Shown piece after piece: positions 42,230 to 50,123 of a DNA stretch of 64,000 bases. How positions within the stretch are numbered: the first letter of the stretch is position 1; each line of letters opens with the position of its first letter. The translations under genes were made by a program, and so were the position numbers. This DNA is from Celeribacter neptunius (GTDB taxonomy: Bacteria > Pseudomonadota > Alphaproteobacteria > Rhodobacterales > Rhodobacteraceae): NCBI RefSeq assembly GCF_900113955.1, contig NZ_FORH01000002.1, positions 248,001 to 312,000 of the forward strand, given 5' to 3'. The notes under the pieces are model-generated. The model ran no database searches. It was not told where the DNA came from and worked only from the letters and a program-made list of their open reading frames with translations.

Positions 42230-43122
42230 CAGCGCATCCCCCTCTGGGTCGGGTCGAGGATATCGCGCAGCGCATCCCCCAGGAGGTTGAAGGACAGGGC
42301 CAGAAGCAGGATCATCGCACCGGGGATGAAGACCAGCCAGGGCGCGGCCTGGAAATAGGTCTGGTTCTCGAAGATGATATTGCCCCAGGACGGGGTCGGC
42401 GGCTGGACCCCGACACCGAGATAACTGAGCGTCGCCTCGAGCAGCACGGTGGTGGAAATCCCCAGCGTGCCCCAGACGATGATCATCGGCACCAGATGCG
42501 GCAGGATATGGCGAAACAGGATCCGCAGGGTCCCTGCCCCGAGCGTCTTTTCGGCGGCAATGAATTCGCGTTCCGCGAGCGCCGAGGTCTCGGTATAGAC
42601 GACCCGTGCGGTCTGCACCCAGTTGACGAAGGCGATGACCATGGCAACGATCCAGAGCGAGGGCTGGAAAATCGCCGCCAGACAGATCGCCAGAAGCAGC
42701 ACGGGGAATGCCATCATCAGATCGGTGAACCGCATCAGAACGGCGCCGATCCAGCCGCGAAAATATCCGGCGGTGACCCCGATCAGAGTACCGATCATCA
42801 GCGCCAGCCCATTGGCAACCACGCCGATGATCAGCGAGGTTCTTGCCCCGTAAAGCACCCGGGCGAACAGGTCGCGGCCTAAGAGATCGGTGCCGAAAAG
42901 GAATTGCCCGCCGGGGGCCATGGGCGCACCCTGAAGCGTCAGCCCTTCGAACAATTGCTCGTCGGGGGCAAATGGCGCGATCAGCGGGGCGAAGATGGCC
43001 CCGAGCGTGATCAGAACGATAAAGCCGAGCCCGAACATCGCCAGTTTGCGGCGAAACAGCTGGGCCCAGACCGTCGGGTCTGCCCGCGACACGGTCGTGG
43101 TCTTGATCGAAAGCTCAGTCAT
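42229..43122 (-). CDS. Dipeptide-type ABC transporter permease, DppC type (297 aa)
   Basis: The N-terminal oligopeptide-permease C-type segment (AQLFRRKLAMFGLGFIVLI) is followed by LFGTDLLGRDLFARVLYGAR and six spans. The EAA loop reads EFIAAEKTLGAGTLRILFRH. I choose ATG 43122 because GGAGG lies five bases upstream. An in-frame GTG at 43134 would overlap that site. The start lies inside the 3' end of the AmiR-type gene, so regulator and transporter are translationally coupled. Confidence 0.91.
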   Translation of the reverse strand: MTELSIKTTTVSRADPTVWAQLFRRKLAMFGLGFIVLITLGAIFAPLIAPFAPDEQLFEGLTLQGAPMAPGGQFLFGTDLLGRDLFARVLYGARTSLIIGVVANGLALMIGTLIGVTAGYFRGWIGAVLMRFTDLMMAFPVLLLAICLAAIFQPSLWIVAMVIAFVNWVQTARVVYTETSALAEREFIAAEKTLGAGTLRILFRHILPHLVPMIIVWGTLGISTTVLLEATLSYLGVGVQPPTPSWGNIIFENQTYFQAAPWLVFIPGAMILLLALSFNLLGDALRDILDPTQRGMR

Positions 43123-43729
43123 CCGTACCTCCACCCTGGCAGATATCCGGAGCGCCTGCGGCCCGGCTCACGACAATGCGTTCGGCGGCGACCTCGAGCG
43201 TCACCCGCCAAGCCATCGCCATCTGGCGCAACTGTTCATAGGCTTGTTTCTCGCTCTGACCGCGCGCCACCAGGAGGGTCACCGCCTGCACCACGGTCTG
43301 CCTTGCATTGAGCCGGGTGTTGAGATGGCTCACCTCCGCCAGAAGCGATTGCCGCGCGCCAAAGGTGGCCCGGGCGATCAGTAAGGCACTGTAGACTCCG
43401 CCATCACCGATCGGTTTGAGCAATTGCGCATCGGCGCCGGCCGAGAGCGCCCATTCGATCCGCCCCGGCGCCTCGCTGCCGATCAGCGCGATCAGCGGCA
43501 TCGGGTTATGGCCGCGGTCCCAGGGGAATTGTTCGTCATATCCCATGTCGGCGTCGAAAAACACGAAATCCGCGGCAAGAATATCCGCCGTCGGCTCCGG
43601 CCAAGCGCTTTCGACCCGCAGGCCGATGGCACCGAGCTGACGGCTCAGGCTCTGCACCGTCGCATGCGGCCGGTGCAGGATCCAGGCGGTCGCGCCGCCG
43701 AGGTTGAGACTTTGCACCTGCCGGGTCAT
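43115..43729 (-). CDS. AmiR-type ANTAR antiterminator (204 aa)
   Basis: This RNA-binding regulator would let transcription pass a terminator in the operon leader. The N-terminal half resembles a pseudo-receiver domain (ADFVFFDADMGYDEQ; LIALIGSEAPGRIEWALSAG, with ADAQLLKP), the middle a coiled coil (EVSHLNTRLNARQTVVQAVT), and the end an ANTAR domain (LVARGQSEKQAYEQLRQMAM). The gene overlaps the AmiC-type gene by 4 bases at the start and the DppC-type gene by 8 at the end. In Pseudomonas aeruginosa, AmiC binds and silences AmiR until amides are present. The same mechanism is likely here. Confidence 0.88.
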   Translation of the reverse strand: MTRQVQSLNLGGATAWILHRPHATVQSLSRQLGAIGLRVESAWPEPTADILAADFVFFDADMGYDEQFPWDRGHNPMPLIALIGSEAPGRIEWALSAGADAQLLKPIGDGGVYSALLIARATFGARQSLLAEVSHLNTRLNARQTVVQAVTLLVARGQSEKQAYEQLRQMAMAWRVTLEVAAERIVVSRAAGAPDICQGGGTDD

Positions 43730-44832
43730 TTCACCACCTTCAGCCGCGCCGATTGCGGCTGTCCGACGTCGCGGCCATTGGCCAGATAGGGATCGCCGGC
43801 CCGCCGGGCATAGCGTGCCCGGGTCACGAACCGGTCGTTCTCGACCTGGGCAATCAGAGACGGAAGCGATTTGTGATGGTTGACCGGATCGATGCCGGTC
43901 TGCGCCGCAGCCGGGCCTTCGAGCAATTCGGCGAGGCTCATTTTCTCGCTGTCGTCGATGCCGTTGAGCAGGCGGGCAAGATTGTGCACCGCTGCCCAGG
44001 ACGCCGCCTCATGGCTCGAGCCGAACTCCGTCACGGCCTTGGGCCAGCCGGTTTCACCGCGGAAATACGGCCCCGCCGCGACCAACCCCTCGGTGCAACC
44101 CGCCGGGATCGCCGGCAACTCGCATTCGGTCAGATTACAGGACAACACGGGACAGGTGGCGGCGGTGAAATGTGGATCTTCCCGCCCCAGCGCGGCATAG
44201 GCTTCGAGAAAGGCGTATTGCGACGGGCCGATCAAGGAATTGAGCACGAAATTCGGCCGCGTGACGCGAATCTCCTCGATCACCCGCTCGACGTCGACCC
44301 GACCCAGCGGCAAGTAACGCTCGCCCAGCACCTCGCCGCCACGAGCCAGGATGACCTCCCGCGCCAGCCGGTTCATTTCCCAGCCCCAGATGTAATTCGA
44401 GCCGGTGAGATAGCCGCGCTTGCCAACCTGGCCGAACACCCAATCCATCAGCGGCAGCAGATGCTGGTTCGGGCAGGCGTGACCGTAGACCACCCGATCC
44501 GACGCCTCGAACCCCTCATATGGCACCGAATACCATAGCGTGCCGCCGGTCTTCTCCAGAACCGGGATAACTTCCTTGCGGCTCCAGGAGGTCACGCAGC
44601 CAAAGACATGGCGTACATCGTCCTCCTGCAACAGCTCCTCGCAAAGCGCGCCATAAGCGTCGGCATTGCCGCCCGGGTCGCGCTCGATGGTACGAAAGCA
44701 CATGTCATAATCCGGATCGGCATTGACCTCGGCGATCGCCTGCATCACGCCGATGCGACAGGCTTCGGTAATCAACGAATAGGTCCCTGTGCGGGAGTAA
44801 AGCAGACCAAGGGTGATGGTACGTTTCTTCAT
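43726..44832 (-). CDS. AmiC-type amide sensor protein (368 aa)
   Basis: This is a cytoplasmic protein of the periplasmic-binding fold (type I; AmiC/UrtA group). The start at ATG 44832 gives TITLGLLYSRTGTYSLITEA directly, with no signal peptide, as expected for AmiC. Other segments are ELLQEDDVRHVFGCVTSWSR, GHACPNQHLLPL and GSNYIWGWEMNR. The frame upstream of 44832 is open but lacks a ribosome-binding site. It is the first gene of the operon, overlapping the AmiR-type gene (ATGA). The pair would sense the imported amide and switch on transport and hydrolysis. Confidence 0.88.
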   Translation of the reverse strand: MKKRTITLGLLYSRTGTYSLITEACRIGVMQAIAEVNADPDYDMCFRTIERDPGGNADAYGALCEELLQEDDVRHVFGCVTSWSRKEVIPVLEKTGGTLWYSVPYEGFEASDRVVYGHACPNQHLLPLMDWVFGQVGKRGYLTGSNYIWGWEMNRLAREVILARGGEVLGERYLPLGRVDVERVIEEIRVTRPNFVLNSLIGPSQYAFLEAYAALGREDPHFTAATCPVLSCNLTECELPAIPAGCTEGLVAAGPYFRGETGWPKAVTEFGSSHEAASWAAVHNLARLLNGIDDSEKMSLAELLEGPAAAQTGIDPVNHHKSLPSLIAQVENDRFVTRARYARRAGDPYLANGRDVGQPQSARLKVVK

Positions 44833-45062
44833 GGGGACCCCAAAACGAAAAGCCCCACAAGGTTTCCTGTAGAAAACCATTGCAGGGCGCGAATGCCGAC
44901 AAAGCGATCAGATTTGCGATAGGTAAATGCCGCTCTCGGGAAAAGAGCAACTCCCGGCAGGGTAAAAGCAGACTAAAAACGAAACAACACGCCAATACTG
45001 CACATAATTTCATCACAAAAGGTGAAAAAAAGGACATCACCTGCAAGAAAGGGAGGGGGAGA
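44833..45062 (-). promoter_or_regulatory. Leader and promoter region of the amiC-amiR-dpp operon
   Basis: On the minus strand the leader contains several possible hairpins: GGTTTTC-TACA-GGAAACC at 44861-44878 (one G-T pair), and an overlapping set between 44925 and 44960 (TGCCG...CGGCA, GCTCT...AGAGC, GGGA...TCCC). Such alternative structures are what an ANTAR-controlled leader would need. I could not find the two consecutive six-base loops with A at position 1 and G at position 4 that define the best-studied ANTAR targets. No gene is seen. Confidence 0.4.
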
Positions 45063-45076
45063 TGGCGGAGGAGGTG
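45063..45076. repeat. Distal attachment site (attL) of tRNA-Ser element
   Basis: The 14 bases TGGCGGAGGAGGTG are identical to those at 51531-51544. To the left the sequence is chromosomal (GGGAGGGGGAGA); to the right it becomes AT-rich. Confidence 0.8.
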
Positions 45077-45266
45077 ACTGACAAACTTTAACCTTAATAT
45101 GTTGATAATACTTAATAATTTATTAATTTTAAAGAATTAAACCCACATTTCATCCCTCATTTAAAAACGAGCAGCAAGCACTTAGAGAACTACAAGTGGC
45201 AACAGTCGTGGATGTTCGCAAAACATTCAGCCATGACCCATCTGGGCTACGCCGCTTCCTATGAAG

Positions 45267-46136
45267 CTATCTCTCACCAAAATTTCTGCCACCCCGCATC
45301 GAGCGCACCGCCGTTCTATGCGGGGCAATCTTGGCCTTCATCTTCCGCGCGGCCTCCGCTCTTGCTTGCATGCCAACGCGATCCGCGATCTGCGCGGCCT
45401 GGTCTAACTCATCCGAAATTTGCACAACACGCTTCTCAATTTCTGACAGAATCCCCCGCGCCTTTTTCTTCGCTTGGGAAACGATGCCCTGAGCCTCTGT
45501 ACGAGCCTTAGTGAGCATCGAGACGGCTTCGGCATCAGCCCTCACCCTGCTGGCCTCTGCGGCCTCATCCGCAAGCCTCTGCATCTCTGTGCGAGGCTTA
45601 TTGCCAGGCTCACCATACTCGAAGCCCAAAGCATCCGCACAGCGCCGCCGAAGACGCTCATACGACCCCCTACCTTTCGTCGCAGGGTGCTGCTTATGTG
45701 ATACCTTCCAGGCCTCCCGCTTCTTTGTCTTGGATTTGTAGAGGGGCACACACACTGCATGAATATGCGGTTTTTTTTCATCCACATGGACAACAGCATA
45801 GACGAAGCCAGGGCCATATTCATCTTGAAGCCACTGTCGCGTGTCCGTGAGCCACTTGCCAATAGCCACACTATTCGACCAGTCGAACCCATCCCCAGGA
45901 TGCACGACAAAGCGTTCAAACGGCTTTTCATTGTCGGCACGGGGTGCCGCCTGAAACTTGCCCAGACACGCTTTTACATCTGCTTTCGGATCTCCTGTTC
46001 CGTGGAGGACCATGTTCTCCCCAGTCGCGCTCAAATCGACATGTGACAAGTCCCCGCCGATCCGCTTGTCGTGTCGTCTCTGGCCTTCCAACTTCGACCA
46101 ACCCACTCGCTCGATATTGAAAACAAGTTTCACCAT
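45267..46136 (-). CDS. MobV/Pre-type relaxase (289 aa)
   Basis: This is a mobilisation (plasmid recombination) protein that would nick at oriT and start transfer. The metal-binding relaxase motif HVDEKKPHIH is at residues 117-126, within YAVVHVDEKKPHIHAVCVPL, and an N-terminal KLVFNIERVGWSKLEGQRRH segment precedes it. The C-terminal 110 residues are an alanine/glutamate-rich probable coiled coil. It is shorter than many MobV proteins. It has no obvious partner here and would depend on a conjugative element for transfer. The region upstream (46137-46450) may hold oriT. Confidence 0.82.
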   Translation of the reverse strand: MVKLVFNIERVGWSKLEGQRRHDKRIGGDLSHVDLSATGENMVLHGTGDPKADVKACLGKFQAAPRADNEKPFERFVVHPGDGFDWSNSVAIGKWLTDTRQWLQDEYGPGFVYAVVHVDEKKPHIHAVCVPLYKSKTKKREAWKVSHKQHPATKGRGSYERLRRRCADALGFEYGEPGNKPRTEMQRLADEAAEASRVRADAEAVSMLTKARTEAQGIVSQAKKKARGILSEIEKRVVQISDELDQAAQIADRVGMQARAEAARKMKAKIAPHRTAVRSMRGGRNFGER

Positions 46137-46450
46137 ATCTCGCAGGTAGGCAGGTCGAACCGCTTTCCAAAAAACGGATTGCCCATAATCCTTTTTTGAG
46201 GGCTCTCAAAAAAGGTGGGCTCTACGAGGTTAAACGGCTTACCAGAAGTGTTGTAGCTTTTGGTATCGCCATCAACTCTACCAACCGGAGATGATGGTTA
46301 AAATCATTGATATTTACCGCTTCCACCATAGCTGGATGAGCACAAGGAAGACGAAGCCCCAGCAATGAAACTTGGCATCGCCGAGAGAACGATTTACGAA
46401 AGGGCTCTTTTTAACGAATAGATGAGTGCACTTTTTTAAGGAATTGAGAC
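46137..46450. other. 314-bp spacer between relaxase and metallopeptidase-like gene
   Basis: It lies between divergent genes, so it should contain two promoters. It is the natural place for an oriT, since MobV elements usually have it upstream of mob. I see short inverted repeats (CTCTCAAAAAAGG near 46202 and CCTTTTTTGAGGG just before) that form a perfect-looking dyad TTTTTTGAG-GGCT-CTCAAAAAA at 46192-46213. No gene is recognised. Confidence 0.45.
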
Positions 46451-47548
46451 ATGAACGATGAGCAAATCTCAACAACACCTTCGAATTTGTCGGCCAGCGC
46501 AAGCGGCTACGAACGCGAAGAAGATGCCCGGAGAATTGGTTCAAACGTGCTTGGCCTTATTCAGCTTTTCGGGAAATACATTAACCTCCAAACACTGGAT
46601 GGTATCACACTCGCTTACAACTATGGAACTGCCTTGGCCGAATTGGATCGTGGGGTGGAATTAGGCACAAAGCTTGAAGCAAGCCAAGATTGGGCGATTG
46701 GTGTAGCTATGACCGCCCCAGTCATTCGAAATGAACAGGTCAAGTCGCACATTGTGGTCAATGCAGCAATAATGGAAGGACTTGATGAAGACCCTGATCA
46801 TCTGCACTGCCAGGAAGCAGTTCATCTTCTGGCGCACGAGTGCGCCCATGTGGAAATCAATGCGGTCTTCGACCGCCAATTTCCCGATAGGGTGCTTCGG
46901 CACAAACATGAAACATGGTATGAGCACCTTCGCTGGGAGGTGATTTCCTGTTCATGGGATGAATACGCTGCATGTAGAATATCCGCCAGCTTTGGGCAGG
47001 ATCCGTCCGAAAATTACTTGTCAGTCTTCAAAAATATTCTGAGTGAGGTGAGCGAAAATGTTCGGCAAGCCATAATGAAGTATCGACAAGATTCAGATCT
47101 CAACAGTTTGGTGGTGGAGGCCCAAAGAAATATTGGAAACCTTGCCAAATTTGCGTCGTATGTGTTGGGGACCGCTGATGGTTTCGAACGCAGCTTTGAG
47201 AAGGACATGCCCGAACTTTCAGCTGCACTCGATGACCATTGGTTTCGTCCATTTTTTTTCCGACTACGGGATGCTCTGCGGGAACTCTGGGCGAGATACG
47301 GCGAATGGCAAAGCCTTGATGAGTTCGGAAGTATTGCAGATATTTGGTTGGAGATGATGACGGACAGAGGCCTCGAAATAACTCCACAGAATGACGGTAC
47401 TATGTATGTAAATGTTCCGTTTCGCCCCGAAACGGACCCTCTTCAAACAGTATTGTGGGGATTACAGCAACAGCTCAAAGGCCTTAATACGAGTAACTCA
47501 AAAGTAGATACCAACGAGACGAACTCAAATGACAAGGAACCTGAATAA
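46451..47548 (+). CDS. Cargo protein with HExxH zinc-protease motif (365 aa)
   Basis: I do not recognise the family. HECAH at residues 129-133 (in VHLLAHECAHVEINAVF) is the zinc-binding HExxH motif, and the glutamate-containing SWDEYAACR about 40 residues later could give the third ligand, as in IrrE/ImmA-like peptidases. No signal peptide or membrane span. The C-terminal 50 residues are hydrophilic and rich in Asn/Thr/Ser (TNETNSNDKEPE). AAGGA lies nine bases upstream of the ATG. It is a single-gene transcript on the plus strand. Cargo with this kind of motif on mobile elements often has a regulatory or defence role, but that is only a guess. Confidence 0.72.
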   Translation: MNDEQISTTPSNLSASASGYEREEDARRIGSNVLGLIQLFGKYINLQTLDGITLAYNYGTALAELDRGVELGTKLEASQDWAIGVAMTAPVIRNEQVKSHIVVNAAIMEGLDEDPDHLHCQEAVHLLAHECAHVEINAVFDRQFPDRVLRHKHETWYEHLRWEVISCSWDEYAACRISASFGQDPSENYLSVFKNILSEVSENVRQAIMKYRQDSDLNSLVVEAQRNIGNLAKFASYVLGTADGFERSFEKDMPELSAALDDHWFRPFFFRLRDALRELWARYGEWQSLDEFGSIADIWLEMMTDRGLEITPQNDGTMYVNVPFRPETDPLQTVLWGLQQQLKGLNTSNSKVDTNETNSNDKEPE

Positions 47549-47632
47549 CATAAAATCATATGTAAGCCGAGAGGCCATTTAATCAGCCTCTCCGAAGATC
47601 AACACTTTTGGCAAGAGACGTGCCACGAGGTT

Positions 47633-47974
47633 TTAGCGCTCAATACCGCCACTGTTTTGTTTTGGCCTTTCGATGCTTCGCTTGCCCCCCTTTCGAAAGA
47701 GGATGAGCTTTCCACCATTCACTGCCGGATAGATGTTTAACGCCTTAGCAAAGGAAATTATTCCAGCATCTATCTCCGCCGCATTAGCACCAGGCAGTCG
47801 CGCGCGAGCCGCTTTATCAAAGGCCTCAATTGCCTCTCTGCAATCATCAATATGAGGCTCTTGCGCTGCGAGAACTTGGAGAGCCCACACCAAGTCATCT
47901 GACTGTTCGGATGCGGGCAAAAACAGATCTCGGGCAACGATTTTACCATTTTCTATTCGCTTCTTACTGCTCAT
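47633..47974 (-). CDS. Small protein downstream of the replication initiator (113 aa)
   Basis: The function is unknown. The ATG at 47974 has a strong ribosome-binding site (AAGGAGG six bases upstream). The frame continues to 48118 without a better start. The protein is mixed alpha-helical (SDDLVWALQVLAAQEPHIDD) and ends in a basic tail (LILFRKGGKRSIERPKQNSG). It overlaps the end of the RepL-like gene by 11 bases, so it is translationally coupled with it, and may act in copy control or partitioning of the element's plasmid form. Confidence 0.65.
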   Translation of the reverse strand: MSSKKRIENGKIVARDLFLPASEQSDDLVWALQVLAAQEPHIDDCREAIEAFDKAARARLPGANAAEIDAGIISFAKALNIYPAVNGGKLILFRKGGKRSIERPKQNSGGIER

Positions 47975-48494
47975 TGTCGGCCTCCTTGCGGTCATTAACC
48001 ATGAATTGGATGCGCCTTTGCACTCGCCCCGGCTGATCTGATTTCCTTGCGAGCGTCTTCGTTCGGAACGCAGATGCCTCTTTTGCGCTATCCCAAGACT
48101 TCCAAATCTCAGCCTCATTCAAAGCATAAGCATAGACCGATCCCCCGACGGTGAAGCGGATCAACGCTCCGGCTTCTTCGAGATATTTTGAAGCGCGCCA
48201 AAGCGTTGTCCGGCTTAATCCCGTTTCTTCCCCCAACACTTCCTGAGAGGCGACAAGAGCACCACAACTGGCATCCAGATGTTGTGCGAGATAAGAATAC
48301 AAAATAGCAGCCGACCTATTTTGTGTAATCAAGCTCCTTAGCCGGACCCAACCCCGGTCATAAACTTGTGTAAAGCCCTCATTTTGCCGCTTCTTGTTAT
48401 ACTCCTTTTGAATTTTTTCCCGCTCTTCATTGATTAAATCACGCATTTGCATCCGTTCTTCCGGAGTTTTCAAAAGTGCGCTCTCTGGTTTCAT
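47964..48494 (-). CDS. RepL-like winged-helix replication protein (176 aa)
   Basis: The central part carries a winged helix (VLGEETGLSRTTLWRASKYL followed by EEAGALIRFTVGG). The C-terminal segment AYALNEAEIWKSWDSAKEAS AFRTKTL resembles the RepL-type initiators of small plasmids. ATG 48494 has AGGAG seven bases upstream and is preferred to an upstream TTG (48518). It would start plasmid-form replication after excision, or serve as a regulator of the element. A transcriptional regulator is the main alternative. Confidence 0.7.
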   Translation of the reverse strand: MKPESALLKTPEERMQMRDLINEEREKIQKEYNKKRQNEGFTQVYDRGWVRLRSLITQNRSAAILYSYLAQHLDASCGALVASQEVLGEETGLSRTTLWRASKYLEEAGALIRFTVGGSVYAYALNEAEIWKSWDSAKEASAFRTKTLARKSDQPGRVQRRIQFMVNDRKEADNEQ

Positions 48495-48788
48495 TGATGT
48501 TCTCCTGTCTTTCATCAATGCAGGAGTTGGATCTTATTTGAAAACCACGAAGAAATTTTCAGAATTAGATTTATCTATTTAAAATCAATTGTTTAAAAAT
48601 ATAAACATCGTTGTTTCAATGGCGTGAAACCTCAGAACCTATTAACCCACTGACTTTCTGAAACATTTTTATCTTGGTATCTTGGTCTTGAAAGGGGACA
48701 CCATTAGAGCTCCCAAGCAACAACCCCTATTGCCGCGTCCTTTCAACTTTGCGATGCTTCCAATAATTGAACTCCGCGAGACCTTGCT
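48495..48788. other. AT-rich 294-bp spacer, possible origin of replication
   Basis: The stretch 48530-48640 is very AT-rich (long A and T runs) and stands directly upstream of the RepL-like gene, which is where small plasmid origins often lie. I see no clear iterons. The rest should hold the divergent promoter of the membrane-protein gene. No gene is supported. Confidence 0.4.
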
Positions 48789-50123
48789 ATGGCTACTGAA
48801 ATTTATATCAAGCGCATTGATGACAAAAGCATTTTCAAGCTCTTTAAAGACGCAGTGAAAGCCGGCGAAGATGCATTGGAAACCGCACGAGATACCGGCA
48901 AAGCTTTCACGGGCCACTCGCCTGAAATTCGCTTCTCCTTTTCATCGGGTTTGCCTTGGGTGATATCCGAGGAAGATATTCTCGCCGCACCATCTACTCA
49001 ATTCGTTATTTCAAGCGCCACGATCACATTCTTGAACTTCTTCAAACACGGAAATCAGGATCAGCAAGAGCAAGTTACATTCTCCTTTTCGCGGGGAAGC
49101 AATAACACACTCAACGATAGCTTCAAATTCGACCAGAGCCGGCCCCACAGGTCAATGCAAAGCGAAGGAGCACAATTTGTCCTCAAAACGCTCCATGAAG
49201 CACTTTCCCCCCTTCTGAGGCCCGTGGCACCCGAAGATGGTGGCCTTATTCCAACACTTTCAAATCTGGCGGAAGCATTCAGCACCACTTATCAGGAAAT
49301 TGCGTCGGAACTTTCGGCCGCAGTTTCCGCAGTAAGTAAAGAACGGTCAGATCAACTTACAGAGTTCCAAGAAGAAAGAAAGCGCCTGAGAGAAGAAGTC
49401 GCGAATGAAAAAGCTGCGATGTACGAGGAGATACAGAAAGAGCTCGATGCCTCCCATCAGGAAATCGCGGATGAGCGCAAGAAACTTGAAGAAGAGAGGA
49501 GTAAACTCGAAGTCAGCTCTCACAAGGACGCTCGGAGAAAGCAGTTTTTGAAGCTCCAAGACGACTTGCGAGACGCACTGGCAGAACCTGTTGCTGACAA
49601 GGAGCTGCGCCGAACGCGTTGGGCAGTCTTTATTGCACTGGTTGCCGCAGCTGGGGTGGCTGGCTTCTTTGCTTACCAGACCATATCTGCTGCGCCAAAC
49701 ACCTCCGGGACAACCGCCTCCTGGCTACTCCCTGCCGTAAAAACTTCATTCCTGACATTCGCTTCACTTGCAGCATTCCTCGGAGCCGCAGCTTGGTTAA
49801 GATATTTCTATGTTCGAGACTTAAATGCCCAAGAGGAAATGCGTCGCTTTCGTAATGATATGGCCCGTGCTTCTTGGGTGATGGACGCAGCACTGGAAAT
49901 CAGAAAAGAACATGATGAAATAATACCAGAAGAATGGCTTGCCGGGGTTACTCAGGGACTATTCTCCGCGCGCAAGAAGGAGACTCTTGAAGAGGGGGCT
50001 CAGGCCTTGGCTGCGCTGATGGGATTAAGCGCATCAACCTCTTTTGGACCAAATGGAACCACAGTCGAGATCGGTAAAAAAGGAGGGAAAGCTATCTCTG
50101 CCGCGATGCAAAGCACAGACTAA
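48789..50123 (+). CDS. Coiled-coil membrane protein, cargo of unknown function (444 aa)
   Basis: I do not recognise the family. The first 150 residues are a mixed alpha/beta domain (IKRIDDKSIFKLFKDAVKAG). About residues 170-265 are a long charged coiled coil (LTEFQEERKRLREEVANEKA ... EERSKLEVSSHKDARRKQ). Two hydrophobic segments follow (VFIALVAAAGVAGFFAYQTI; SFLTFASLAAFLGAAAWLRY), then a helical tail. The layout, coiled coil then two spans, would place the head and tail on the same side of the membrane. The stop overlaps the integrase stop, tail to tail, by three bases. Defence or superinfection functions are possible for such a cargo gene but unproven. Confidence 0.72.
   Translation: MATEIYIKRIDDKSIFKLFKDAVKAGEDALETARDTGKAFTGHSPEIRFSFSSGLPWVISEEDILAAPSTQFVISSATITFLNFFKHGNQDQQEQVTFSFSRGSNNTLNDSFKFDQSRPHRSMQSEGAQFVLKTLHEALSPLLRPVAPEDGGLIPTLSNLAEAFSTTYQEIASELSAAVSAVSKERSDQLTEFQEERKRLREEVANEKAAMYEEIQKELDASHQEIADERKKLEEERSKLEVSSHKDARRKQFLKLQDDLRDALAEPVADKELRRTRWAVFIALVAAAGVAGFFAYQTISAAPNTSGTTASWLLPAVKTSFLTFASLAAFLGAAAWLRYFYVRDLNAQEEMRRFRNDMARASWVMDAALEIRKEHDEIIPEEWLAGVTQGLFSARKKETLEEGAQALAALMGLSASTSFGPNGTTVEIGKKGGKAISAAMQSTD

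Noticed and set aside
44861-44878. Hairpin in the amiC leader considered as an ANTAR hexaloop target
   Set aside because: The loop does not have A at position 1 and G at position 4, and no second matching hairpin follows at the right distance, so it does not meet the known ANTAR site definition.
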